Shown here one piece after another: positions 17,732-25,863 of a DNA stretch of 64,000 bases. The stretch spans positions 1 through 64,000 of the IMG/VR virus record IMGVR_UViG_3300032315_000747; one strand, given 5' to 3'. The first letter of the stretch is position 1. Every line of letters begins with the position of its first letter. The notes below the pieces were generated by a model. That model made no database searches. It saw only the letters and a program-made list of their open reading frames with translations, and was not told where the DNA came from. This DNA comes from a virus. The position numbers and the translations under genes are program-made.

Positions 17732-17974
17732 ATGTCTAAGAGCCCAATTAAGTCTAATGCCGTCCGTGTTCGTCAGGTTTTTGATGATCTTGATAATTAT
17801 CGTACTTTCTGCCGAGATTTCGGTTATGGATTCGATGAGCGTGATCTATATAGTAATAAGAGCTATGTTTATCGGCAATATCAGAAATTTATTGCTGGTA
17901 AGCCAGTGAAGAATCAATGGGAAATTGATTTAGCACGATTTAAAGAACAGGCGACAACCAGTCGTCGTGGATAA
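17732..17974 (+). CDS. Small conserved phage protein, unknown
   Basis: 80 residues, mostly helical and aromatic-rich (DDLDNYRTFCRDFGYGFDE, YVYRQYQKFIAGK). No known domain. It overlaps the next gene by eight bases, so is in the same operon. Confidence 0.55.
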   Translation: MSKSPIKSNAVRVRQVFDDLDNYRTFCRDFGYGFDERDLYSNKSYVYRQYQKFIAGKPVKNQWEIDLARFKEQATTSRRG

Positions 17975-18731
17975 AGTAGTTGTCATCGTAACGGGAGGCT
18001 TCGATCCACTGCATAGCGGGCATTTGAGTTATATCAATGCAGCGCGTGCATTGGGTGACATTCTCGTTGTGGGAATCAATAGTGATGAGTGGCTGATACG
18101 TAAGAAGGATCGGCCATTCATGTCACACCAAGAAAGATCGGCTATCATGGCAGCTTTACTGGGTGTAGATTATGTGTGGACATTCGATGATGCTGATGGT
18201 AGCGGCAAAGATGCTATTCGAATAGCAAGAAATATGTTTCCAGATTCGAAACTAATCTTTGCTAACGGAGGCGACCGTACCATCGAAAATATTCCTGAAA
18301 TGGATATAGATGATGACAACATCGAATTTGCATTTGGTGTTGGCGGCAGTAACAAAGCCAATAGTTCAAGTCAGTTACTACACGAATGGAAAGTACCCAA
18401 AACAAATCGTAGCTGGGGATATTATCGAGTATTACACGACCAGCATCCCGGAGTGAAACTCAAAGAACTTGTAATCGATCCGGGCAAATGTTTGAGTATG
18501 CAGCGGCACAAAAATAGATCAGAACTGTGGTTTGTTGCAGAAGGGATAGCTCTGCTAAAAAGCCAAACTGATGTTCCAACAGTACATGAACGGTTTGATA
18601 TTATCAATGTTCCCAAAGATAGCTGGCACCAACTGGCAAACGCATCATCGGACAGTCCATTAAAGATCATCGAGATTCAATATGGCACAGAATGCAACGA
18701 AGAAGACATAGAGAGAAAACATAATGCGTAA
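17967..18731 (+). CDS. Nucleotidyltransferase-cupin fusion (sugar activation)
   Basis: 254 residues, GTG start at 17967. Residues 1-140 form a cytidylyl/adenylyltransferase of the RfaE-C/TagD type: GGFDPLHSGHL (HxGH), INSDEWLIRKK, and a GGDR motif. Residues ~145-254 resemble a type II phosphomannose isomerase cupin (WGYYRVL, LSMQRHKNRSELW, HERFDIINVPKDSWHQL). Both activities belong to nucleotide-sugar synthesis. The gene lies directly before a glycosyltransferase, with an eight-base overlap, so it may supply an activated sugar. The identity of the sugar is unknown. Confidence 0.75.
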   Translation: MDKVVVIVTGGFDPLHSGHLSYINAARALGDILVVGINSDEWLIRKKDRPFMSHQERSAIMAALLGVDYVWTFDDADGSGKDAIRIARNMFPDSKLIFANGGDRTIENIPEMDIDDDNIEFAFGVGGSNKANSSSQLLHEWKVPKTNRSWGYYRVLHDQHPGVKLKELVIDPGKCLSMQRHKNRSELWFVAEGIALLKSQTDVPTVHERFDIINVPKDSWHQLANASSDSPLKIIEIQYGTECNEEDIERKHNA

Positions 18732-19911
18732 CCTATTCTACATGGGGCTTGAGGCCTATACCGCTCGTTACACACTACAACTTACAGACTGGAACAGTCG
18801 GGTATTTCATGACCGTAAACTCAAGGTCGTTTATGTTCCCGGAACAACTCTAGGCAACAGTCAAAAGATTGTTGTCGGACAAGTACTAGATGCACATGGT
18901 CGCAGCTATTTTGCCATGAGTCAGATGATGAATCTGGTAGCGATGATGCAAAAAGGTGAAATTACTAACGAAGACGTAATCTACTTCGAAGATATGTTTC
19001 AGCCGGGCTTTGAGAGTCTTGGGTATATCTTGAATCAGGTCCCCGATAAGCTACGTCCGCGTATCTTTGTTCGTTGTCTTGCACAGACTATCGACCCAGA
19101 TGACTTTGTTCATGTCTGGGGCATGAACAAGTGGATGGGAAATTACGAACATATGGTTAATGACATCGTTTCTTTCTCTAAGGGTGCAATTCTCGCAACC
19201 AGTGAAGAAATGGTCATGAACATGAAGATTGCAGGTTGGACTGCTCCTATCTATAATATCTCAGGACTTGCTTTTGGCAAGTATGAAGTTATTGGGCGAG
19301 TAGAAAAGATTAAGGCTTTTACTGATCGTCGTATGCGAGTTGTGTTCTCGGCCAGATGGGATCAGGAGAAGCAGCCAGACTTCTATATGGATTTGATTGA
19401 AGCATGGAGTGAAAGATATCCCAGTAAAGATGTTGAGTTCGTTGTTTGTAGTGGTAGTTCACTGAAGTCAAACAATGAAAGTTACATGGTCCGTACTCGT
19501 AAGATGCAAGATAGCGGCAAGCTGACTATCTACGAAAACCTCGAAAAGGATCAGTATTACGAGATTCTTAACGATAGTCGTGTAGTCTTCAATTGTGCAT
19601 TGCAAGATTGGGTCTCAAACACGGTAAGCGAAGCAGATGCATTAGGTTGTAACGTACTTTATCCAGCGTATCGCTCGTTCCCTGAAACATTCGCAAATGA
19701 TCATGAACGTCTCTATACGCCATGGTCGTTAGAAGATGCAGTCAATAAGTTGGATCCTCTTCTCAGGAAACCGCATCCAAATATGGGTAAAATCAGTGAC
19801 TGGACTAATAGTACTGTTGATCGCATCGTTGATATCATTGAAGGTAAAGGTGAAGGGTGGTTACGCATGTCAACTGACTATCGTAAGTATTCTAAGGAAG
19901 CAAAGTACTAA
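18724..19911 (+). CDS. GT-B fold glycosyltransferase 1
   Basis: 395 residues. The C-terminal half has the GT4-like pattern: [20 protein letters not shown], a nucleotide-sugar strand [10 protein letters not shown], then [16 protein letters not shown] and an acceptor/donor helix [18 protein letters not shown] (the E and the G at the usual EX7E-like place). The N-terminal half is a plausible acceptor domain. It overlaps the upstream fusion gene and the downstream GMP reductase (TAATG). Substrate could be modified DNA; inference from context. Confidence 0.7.
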   Translation: MRNLFYMGLEAYTARYTLQLTDWNSRVFHDRKLKVVYVPGTTLGNSQKIVVGQVLDAHGRSYFAMSQMMNLVAMMQKGEITNEDVIYFEDMFQPGFESLGYILNQVPDKLRPRIFVRCLAQTIDPDDFVHVWGMNKWMGNYEHMVNDIVSFSKGAILATSEEMVMNMKIAGWTAPIYNISGLAFGKYEVIGRVEKIKAFTDRRMRVVFSARWDQEKQPDFYMDLIEAWSERYPSKDVEFVVCSGSSLKSNNESYMVRTRKMQDSGKLTIYENLEKDQYYEILNDSRVVFNCALQDWVSNTVSEADALGCNVLYPAYRSFPETFANDHERLYTPWSLEDAVNKLDPLLRKPHPNMGKISDWTNSTVDRIVDIIEGKGEGWLRMSTDYRKYSKEAKY

Positions 19912-20975
19912 TGCATATTGAAAACGAAATTCTGCTAGACTTTGGTGATGTGTTGATTCGGCCAAAAAGGTCAACACTAGCTAGCCGTAAAGAAGTACAT
20001 CTGCATCGAACCTATACATTTAAGCATAGCGGTCATGTTTGGAATGGTATCCCTATTATAGCTGCTAACATGGATGGTGTAGGCACCGTCGAAATGGCTT
20101 TGGCATTGCAAACTCAAGACATATTTACTTGCTTAACCAAAGATAATATTGAAATTCCCCATGGGTTAAATTCTGATAGATATGCTATCAGTACAGGCAC
20201 AAGTGATAAAGATTTTGAACGCTTGCAAATGCTATTAAACAAGCATCCTTATATTCATTTTATCTGCATTGATGTTGCTAACGGATATAGCGAACACTTT
20301 GGTGACTTTGTTGCTAAGGTTAGAAAAGAATACCCCGCTCATACAATCATTGCGGGCAATGTTGTTACCGCAGATATGACACAGGAGTTAATTTTACGTG
20401 GAGCAGATATTGTTAAGGTGGGCATCGGGCCTGGGAGCGTTTGCACAACTCGTATTCAAACTGGCGTTGGTTATCCTCAGCTTAGTGCTATTGTGGAGTG
20501 CAGTGATGCTGCTCACGGTCTTGGTGGCCATATCATCGCCGACGGAGGCTGCACCTGTCCAGGAGATGTTGCCAAGGCGTTCGGCGCCGGTGCAGATTTC
20601 GTGATGCTAGGTGGAATGCTTGCTGGCCACGACGAGGGCGGCGGAAAAATATTCAAACGCTGGGTAAAAACTGAATATTCTAGTGAACTAGGTAAACCCA
20701 TTCGCGATTGCGAATACCGAGTACAGTTCTATGGTATGAGTTCCGATTCGGCTATGCATAAGCATCACGGCAGTGTTGCTGACTATCGTAGTAGTGAAGG
20801 ACGCACGGTAGAGATTCCTTATAAGGGTCCGGTAGAAGATACTGTTAAGGATATTCTGGGCGGGCTCCGTAGTACTTGCACTTACGTCGGAGCAAGTGAA
20901 CTTAAGCACCTTAGCAAATGCACAACCTTTGTTCGGGTAAATAAACAATTTAATGATATATACGTCAAGCGATAA
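19911..20975 (+). CDS. guaC: GMP reductase
   Basis: 354 residues, near the 347 of E. coli GuaC. Key motif [20 protein letters not shown] carries the catalytic Cys; [15 protein letters not shown] at the N-terminus, the [27 protein letters not shown] phosphate-binding region and the flap segment ([14 protein letters not shown]) are all GMPR-like. The enzyme deaminates GMP to IMP with NADPH. Next to a GTP-consuming pathway it may tilt the host purine pool; alternatively it salvages nucleotides. No frameshift. Confidence 0.85.
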   Translation: MHIENEILLDFGDVLIRPKRSTLASRKEVHLHRTYTFKHSGHVWNGIPIIAANMDGVGTVEMALALQTQDIFTCLTKDNIEIPHGLNSDRYAISTGTSDKDFERLQMLLNKHPYIHFICIDVANGYSEHFGDFVAKVRKEYPAHTIIAGNVVTADMTQELILRGADIVKVGIGPGSVCTTRIQTGVGYPQLSAIVECSDAAHGLGGHIIADGGCTCPGDVAKAFGAGADFVMLGGMLAGHDEGGGKIFKRWVKTEYSSELGKPIRDCEYRVQFYGMSSDSAMHKHHGSVADYRSSEGRTVEIPYKGPVEDTVKDILGGLRSTCTYVGASELKHLSKCTTFVRVNKQFNDIYVKR

Positions 20976-20978
20976 ATA
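20971..20978 (+). promoter_or_regulatory. Late-type octamer GATAAATA before folE
   Basis: GATAAATA overlaps the guaC stop codon. Transcription would start near 20984, exactly where the folded leader begins. The overlap with a stop makes chance occurrence more likely than at intergenic sites. Confidence 0.4.
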
Positions 20979-20982
20979 ATAA

Positions 20983-21041
20983 TGTAGCACAAAGGCTACA
21001 AAGTGAGAGTGACCTCTCCGTTGGGTATTAACGTTAGATAC
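20983..21041 (+). ncRNA. Candidate structured leader upstream of folE
   Basis: Three consecutive hairpins: TGTAGC/GCTACA, GAGAG/CTCTC with a TGAC loop, and GTAT/ATAC enclosing TTAACGTTA. They end just before the folE ribosome site (AAAGG). FolE genes can be controlled by tetrahydrofolate or other riboswitches; I cannot match a known class, so this is only a candidate. Confidence 0.35.
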
Positions 21042-21057
21042 TTTGAAAGGAAAACAT

Positions 21058-21738
21058 ATGTCTTTTAATAAAAATAAATGTGACCCCGAATTGGGTCGTC
21101 TCGTTCACGAACATCTTGTAAAGATGGGTGTTGAAACTCCCGCTATCGAAAACAATCTCAGCAGAACAGACAAAATTGAGATCATTGAACGCAAGTTTAA
21201 GGATATCATGGAAACCTTAGGGCTTGACCTAAGTGATGATAGTCTTATTGAAACTCCGAAGCGTGTTGCCAAAATGTATGTAGGTGAAATCTTTTGGGGC
21301 CTCGACTATGAAGCATTTCCCAAGTGTACTACAGTTGACAACAAGATGAAGTACAACGAGATGGTCGTTGAACGCAACGTGAATGTGCAATCTAACTGTG
21401 AGCATCATTTTATTGTAATCTCCGGTCTTGCTACTGTAGCATATGTACCAAACGAAAAGGTTCTTGGATTAAGCAAGATCAATAGGATAGTGGAATATTT
21501 CAGTAAGCGGCCTCAGATTCAAGAACGTCTTACTGAACAGGTATTTCACACTCTTTGCTACATTCTCGAAACCCAAGATGTTGCAGTCATGATTGATGCC
21601 CAGCACTATTGTGTCAAGTCACGCGGTGTAGAAGATACAGGGTCAAGCACGGTAACGTGTAAGCTGGGTGGTGGATTCAAGTCTGACCCTGCTGCTCGTG
21701 CAGAGTTTCTTAGTATCGCTCGCATGGGTAAGTGCTAA
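21058..21738 (+). CDS. folE: GTP cyclohydrolase I
   Basis: 226 residues from the ATG at 21058. Zinc ligands are present: NCEHHF (C114, H117) and HYCVKSRGVED (C185). Also VLGLSKINRIVEYFSKRPQIQERLT, the family signature. Converts GTP to dihydroneopterin triphosphate, the first step of both folate and 7-deazaguanine synthesis. In this neighbourhood (QueD, QueE, DpdA-like) the deazaguanine role is the likely one. A TTG eleven codons upstream is rejected for lack of a better ribosome site. Confidence 0.93.
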   Translation: MSFNKNKCDPELGRLVHEHLVKMGVETPAIENNLSRTDKIEIIERKFKDIMETLGLDLSDDSLIETPKRVAKMYVGEIFWGLDYEAFPKCTTVDNKMKYNEMVVERNVNVQSNCEHHFIVISGLATVAYVPNEKVLGLSKINRIVEYFSKRPQIQERLTEQVFHTLCYILETQDVAVMIDAQHYCVKSRGVEDTGSSTVTCKLGGGFKSDPAARAEFLSIARMGKC

Positions 21739-21755
21739 CGGAATTTATCATATCA

Positions 21756-21968
21756 ATGGCCCAGCTAGACCTTCACAGCGTTAAGCACCAGGATGTTGAT
21801 CTGTTAGTGGAGAACTTCGTTCTAATGAACCAGAATGAGTTCCCACTAACTATCATCTGCGGTAACAGCATTAAAATGATTAAGCTGGTTGAGAATACGA
21901 TAAATAGGATTGGATGCGATGCAACTATGATCAGACATGGATTCATAGTTATTCAGCGTATCAAATAA
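21756..21968 (+). CDS. Small Smr-like domain protein
   Basis: 70 residues from the ATG at 21756. LDLHSVKHQDVDLLVENF followed by a TIICGNSIKMIKLVENTI strand-turn-helix and a final VIQRI strand resemble the Smr domain, which in other proteins binds or nicks nucleic acid. The LDLH motif is the Smr signature, the G-N-S replaces the usual G-K/R-G. Function in phages is unknown. Confidence 0.55.
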   Translation: MAQLDLHSVKHQDVDLLVENFVLMNQNEFPLTIICGNSIKMIKLVENTINRIGCDATMIRHGFIVIQRIK

Positions 21969-21993
21969 ACAGCGGTCTTGGCGTCATTCCCGC

Positions 21994-22022
21994 TTGACAA
22001 ACTCTGCCGCCTATGTTATGCT
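21994..22022 (+). promoter_or_regulatory. Early promoter, TTGACA-17-TATGCT
   Basis: TTGACA at 21994-21999 and TATGCT at 22017-22022, 17-base spacer, 19 bases before queD's ATG. Confidence 0.75.
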
Positions 22023-22040
22023 AATATAGGAGATTAAAAT

Positions 22041-22544
22041 ATGGCAAATCAACCAGTAAGTTACAAGTACACGAGTACTAAAGAATATCATGATTCGTTT
22101 CCGTGCGCCTATCGTCAGTGGCGTGCTGATAGTCATTGTAATAACATTCATGGCTACAGTTTTTCCATGAAGTTCTACTTTGGAACCAACGACCTCGATG
22201 TCCGCAACTGGTGTGCAGACTACGGTGGTATGAAGGAACTCAAGAAGATTCTAGAAGATCAGTTTGATCATACCTTGCTTGTCGCAGAAGATGATCCTGA
22301 ACTTGAGATGTTCAAGTTGCTACAAGAAAAGAAGATGGCTAAGTTGACGATCCTTCCCAAGTTGGGTTGCGAGAGTCTTGCTGATATGCTATACAAGTAT
22401 ATCAATGGTGTCTACATTCCTGAAATGTGGGGACAAGGTGAAGCCGATCGTCTTTGGTGTTACAGGGTTGAGGTAAGAGAAACGCAAAGTAATATGGCCT
22501 TTCGTGAAGGCCACAGATGTTGGAATGAGGATCTGTTAGGGTAA
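22041..22544 (+). CDS. queD: QueD-like 6-carboxy-tetrahydropterin synthase
   Basis: 167 residues. The T-fold signature is CAYRQWRADSHCNNIHGYSF: the catalytic Cys (C33) and one zinc His (H37) are kept, but the other two positions of the usual zinc triad are Tyr (Y24 for the His of AAHR, Y39 for the second His of HGH). D in FDHTLL and a C-terminal VEVRET Glu are present. Members from other T4-like phages, as I recall them, share HGY, so this looks like a subfamily rather than decay. Own promoter at 21994. Confidence 0.8.
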   Translation: MANQPVSYKYTSTKEYHDSFPCAYRQWRADSHCNNIHGYSFSMKFYFGTNDLDVRNWCADYGGMKELKKILEDQFDHTLLVAEDDPELEMFKLLQEKKMAKLTILPKLGCESLADMLYKYINGVYIPEMWGQGEADRLWCYRVEVRETQSNMAFREGHRCWNEDLLG

Positions 22545-22550
22545 GACGTA

Positions 22551-23099
22551 ATGGGCAAAGAGATACATTTCAACAACGTCAATGAACTTGTTCATAACAT
22601 CATAAGACAGATTACGGTAGACCAGTTTCGACCTGATTATGTTGTAGGCATTACCAGAGGAGGATTAGTTCCTGCTCTAATGATTAGCCATTATTTGAAT
22701 ATTCCAATGCATACACTAAAAGTAAGTTTGCGTAGCGATCCCCCTGATACCGAACAAAATGCCTGGATGTCCGAAGATGCATTTGGGTATGTTTCGTCGG
22801 ATGATCGCCCTATCATAAAGAGTCGTTGGGATACAAAAAAGCGTAAAAATATCCTGATCGTGGATGACATCAACGATAGCGGCGCGACCTTTGATTGGGT
22901 TAAACAAGATTGGATTAATAGCTGCTTCCCGGATCAAAAAGAAGCTTGGGATTCAGTCTGGAATCATAATGTGAAGTTTGCTGTTTTGGTAGATAACGAA
23001 GCAAGTGACTTTGGAGGTATCGACTACTTCGGGGAATCTATAAACAAGATTGAAGATCCGGTCTCTATTCGATTTCCTTGGGAGCGGTGGTGGAAGTAA
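22551..23099 (+). CDS. Phosphoribosyltransferase (xanthine/hypoxanthine type)
   Basis: 182 residues. VVGITRGGLVPALMI is the N-terminal PRTase strand, ILIVDDINDSGAT the 13-residue PRPP-binding motif with both acidic residues, and a C-terminal WERWWK hood end resembles Gpt-type enzymes. Links a purine base to PRPP. Close to guaC, folE and queD, it may recycle guanine released when the DpdA-like enzyme exchanges the base; this is inference. Confidence 0.8.
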   Translation: MGKEIHFNNVNELVHNIIRQITVDQFRPDYVVGITRGGLVPALMISHYLNIPMHTLKVSLRSDPPDTEQNAWMSEDAFGYVSSDDRPIIKSRWDTKKRKNILIVDDINDSGATFDWVKQDWINSCFPDQKEAWDSVWNHNVKFAVLVDNEASDFGGIDYFGESINKIEDPVSIRFPWERWWK

Positions 23100-23509
23100 T
23101 GAATGTCGTTCCATTGCGAGACGATCTAATGGTTCAGCAACAGATCACATCTGAGTGGCAACATATGGTAGGGGTGATCATGTTGAACCAGACTCATAGA
23201 TTGTTGGTAAAAAGGGTCCTTCCTGAATTCTTATCTAGATGGGACACATGTGAGAAGTTCTTGGCAAGTACGAGCGAAGAAGTATACGAAGTTATACGTC
23301 CACTTGGACTAGTCGCCGTTCGGGAAAACCGAATTAGAAGGATGTCCAATCAATACTTGACATGGGACAAGAGTGATGCTACAGTTCTTTATGGTATAGG
23401 AAAGTATGGCAGTGATAGTTATGAGATTTTCTTTAAGAACAACTATGCTGTACAACCTACTGATAAAGAATTAGTGCGATACTTAAGAGAAGAATGCATA
23501 GATGCATAA
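23099..23509 (+). CDS. MBD4-like HhH-GPD DNA glycosylase
   Basis: 136 residues from the ATG at 23099, overlapping the previous stop (TAATG). WQHMVGVIMLNQTHRLLVKRVLPEFL is the N-terminal helical part, LYGIGKYGSDSYEIF (99-113) the helix-hairpin-helix, and VQPTDKEL places an Asp (D122) where MBD4 has its catalytic Asp (VHPEDHKL). It lacks an iron-sulfur cluster and the methyl-CpG domain. MBD4 removes T or U opposite G. Its presence inside a DNA-base-modification region is notable. Confidence 0.75.
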   Translation: MNVVPLRDDLMVQQQITSEWQHMVGVIMLNQTHRLLVKRVLPEFLSRWDTCEKFLASTSEEVYEVIRPLGLVAVRENRIRRMSNQYLTWDKSDATVLYGIGKYGSDSYEIFFKNNYAVQPTDKELVRYLREECIDA

Positions 23510-23675
23510 TAAAATTGTGAATTATATAGATGCTAAGAATGGTAGGCATTTGTATTCTATTCCTTTCTACGATCCAGATAACTTATATGAAGGTTGGTTT
23601 TACAAATCGGGCGACAAATATAAGACATATGAAGAATATCTAAAAGAACGAGACAATGACGCAAATCAAGGTTAG
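23502..23675 (+). CDS. Small protein, unknown
   Basis: 57 residues, ATG overlapping the end of the glycosylase gene by 8 bases and overlapping queE by 20. Aromatic-rich (HLYSIPFYDPDNLYEGWFYK). Start placement and even its expression are uncertain, but it fills an otherwise empty stretch in the right frame for coupling. Confidence 0.4.
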   Translation: MHNKIVNYIDAKNGRHLYSIPFYDPDNLYEGWFYKSGDKYKTYEEYLKERDNDANQG

Positions 23676-24510
23676 TGAACTATTTTATTCTATTCAGGGT
23701 GAAGGCAGGTATCAAGGCGTACCTAGCATTTTCCTAAGAACGTTTGGCTGCAACTTCACGTGTGGAGGATTTGGCATGCCTAAGGGAGAAACATCTGTTG
23801 AACGGAAAAAGGTCGACCCGAAAGTTTACAAAGATTACGATTCTCTCCCGCTCGTCACCACTGGTTGCGATTCTTACGCCTCATGGGACCCTCGCTTCAA
23901 GCATCTCTCTCCTAGCAAGGACATTGATACCATTGTTGATGACATCATAGAATTACTACCGTTTAAAGAATGGCGAGAAGAACATCTTGTCATCACCGGA
24001 GGAGAACCACTACTTGGATGGCAGCGAGCTTTCCCAAAACTCTTGAGTCATCCTAAGATGAAGGGTCTCAAAGAGATTACTTTTGAGACTAATGGTACAC
24101 AGGAACTTTCACCTGAGTTCGCACACTATCTTGAAGACTGGAGCTGGCCAGAAGTATATCCGGGATTTGAACGAGAAATTACTTTTAGCGTCAGTCCTAA
24201 GTTAAGTTGTTCCGGTGAGTCTCATAAAAGTGCGATCAAACCTAAGGTTGTGCGTGAATATGAGGAATTTGGCTATGCATACCTCAAGTTTGTGATTGCT
24301 ACAGAAGAAGATGCGCAGGAAGCTCTTGAAGTAACTAAGCTCTATCGTGATGAAGGTTTTGAAGGGCCTGTATATTTCATGCCCGTCGGTGGAGTAGAGA
24401 GTGTATATCAATTGAACAACCGTACAGTTGCCGAGTTAGCGATGAAGTATGGGATCAGATATAGTGACAGGCTTCACATTCCTCTTTGGGGTAATCGATG
24501 GGGAACGTAA
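23656..24510 (+). CDS. queE: QueE-like 7-carboxy-7-deazaguanine synthase (radical SAM)
   Basis: 284 residues. SELFYSIQGEGRYQGVPSIF and the GGEPLL motif are QueE hallmarks, and FSVSPKLS follows the family. The cluster-binding cysteines are C32 and C36 (CNFTC), but the third (C71, in TGCDSYASWD) is displaced by an insertion of about 32 residues rather than two. The enzyme makes 7-carboxy-7-deazaguanine from QueD's product. The expected next enzyme, QueC, is not in the window, leaving the final base open. Confidence 0.85.
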   Translation: MTQIKVSELFYSIQGEGRYQGVPSIFLRTFGCNFTCGGFGMPKGETSVERKKVDPKVYKDYDSLPLVTTGCDSYASWDPRFKHLSPSKDIDTIVDDIIELLPFKEWREEHLVITGGEPLLGWQRAFPKLLSHPKMKGLKEITFETNGTQELSPEFAHYLEDWSWPEVYPGFEREITFSVSPKLSCSGESHKSAIKPKVVREYEEFGYAYLKFVIATEEDAQEALEVTKLYRDEGFEGPVYFMPVGGVESVYQLNNRTVAELAMKYGIRYSDRLHIPLWGNRWGT

Positions 24511-24519
24511 AGGTAAAAT

Positions 24520-25863
24520 ATGAATACCTATAACAAACGTATTGGATTTCTAGTCAGTTCTCAGACCTTGATTCCGCACGGTGGAATAGGACAGTTCGCT
24601 AAGAGTTTCTGCGAATTGATGGATAGTCATGGAATTAAAGTAGATATCATCACCGACAAAGCTCCGCAAGGACTCAGTACCGAGTTCTTAGAATCATTCG
24701 ATGCTACCGTTATTTATCCAGACATCCCACTCAAGTATACTGATCATAGTGCTATCTTTATGTATGAAGATAGTTTCTGCTATGAAAGAATGGCTAACTT
24801 CCGTAATGCTATCGTTAAAGCATTCACTACCAACATCTATGACGTACTAGTATGTAATACCTATGAAGCGATTCAAGTCGCAAGTACTATGGGACTTGAC
24901 GAATGTGTACAGGTCATCGCATATACTCATCTTGAGAGTCAAATTTTCAAAGATACAAAGAATCCATTCTTTCATAGCACTAATGAGATGATGCGATTAC
25001 AGTTGCAGATGAATAATATCACTATCGGTACGCAAAGCAAGTTCAATGAACTTCAGTTCGATGGTATGGCTACGCATCTTCCTATTCCAGTGACTGAGAA
25101 AGAATTACTAAATCAGTACGTCAACCCCAGGGAAGGTGTGTTGTTCATCGGACGTTGGGAAGAGGGAAAGAATCCTGAGTTGTTTATCGATCTGATCGAG
25201 CAGACTAAATTGCCAGCTAAGGTAATGACAAGTGCAACTGGTGCTAAGAAGTTCGAAGAACGATTGAAAAAGATCAATGCTACTTATGAGATCAAGGTGG
25301 GCATCATCGGCAAAGAGAAGGTAGACTTCATCACCGGTGCAAGAGTAGCATTTAATCCTAGCACAGTTGAAAGCTATGGCATGGCGTTCTATGAGCAAAC
25401 TATGCAATTGCCTACTTTCTGTTTGGAGAATCAACGCTGGACCCGAAACTTTTCTTCTCAGTTTTTCTTCGAAACCGACAAGAAAAACATGGCAGATGAT
25501 GTACAGCAGACATATGAGATGTTCGATACCGCCGAATCATGGTACGGTAAGGGAGCATTGGTAAATGCGAATCAGATCGAAAGCCAAGTGTTTCACAAGT
25601 GGAATCAGTGTTTCAATTCATTCAAACCAAAAACGTCTAATAGCAATACAGCTAAGATTTGTAAAGAAACTTCTATTAAGTATGCAGATTTTATCGATGG
25701 GTTGAATCGCGGTCTTCTGTGCATCGATGATATCAAGTCGGTGTTGATGAACAAGAATAAGTTTAGAGTGATTTATACAGATACTAATACATATCTGACT
25801 AAGGAACCTAACTTTGAACCATCTGAAGAAATGGTTGGATTAGGATTATTCGAGGGACTATGA
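24520..25863 (+). CDS. GT4-like glycosyltransferase 2
   Basis: 447 residues. N-terminal PHGGIGQFAKSFCELM is the GT4 glycine motif; VLFIGRWEEGKNPELFIDLI and FNPSTVESYGMAFYEQTM (with the EX7E Glu pair) form the nucleotide-sugar domain. The last ~80 residues are an extra tail with no recognisable domain. Overlaps the epimerase gene by four bases. May glycosylate DNA or a surface or virion structure. Confidence 0.75.
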   Translation: MNTYNKRIGFLVSSQTLIPHGGIGQFAKSFCELMDSHGIKVDIITDKAPQGLSTEFLESFDATVIYPDIPLKYTDHSAIFMYEDSFCYERMANFRNAIVKAFTTNIYDVLVCNTYEAIQVASTMGLDECVQVIAYTHLESQIFKDTKNPFFHSTNEMMRLQLQMNNITIGTQSKFNELQFDGMATHLPIPVTEKELLNQYVNPREGVLFIGRWEEGKNPELFIDLIEQTKLPAKVMTSATGAKKFEERLKKINATYEIKVGIIGKEKVDFITGARVAFNPSTVESYGMAFYEQTMQLPTFCLENQRWTRNFSSQFFFETDKKNMADDVQQTYEMFDTAESWYGKGALVNANQIESQVFHKWNQCFNSFKPKTSNSNTAKICKETSIKYADFIDGLNRGLLCIDDIKSVLMNKNKFRVIYTDTNTYLTKEPNFEPSEEMVGLGLFEGL

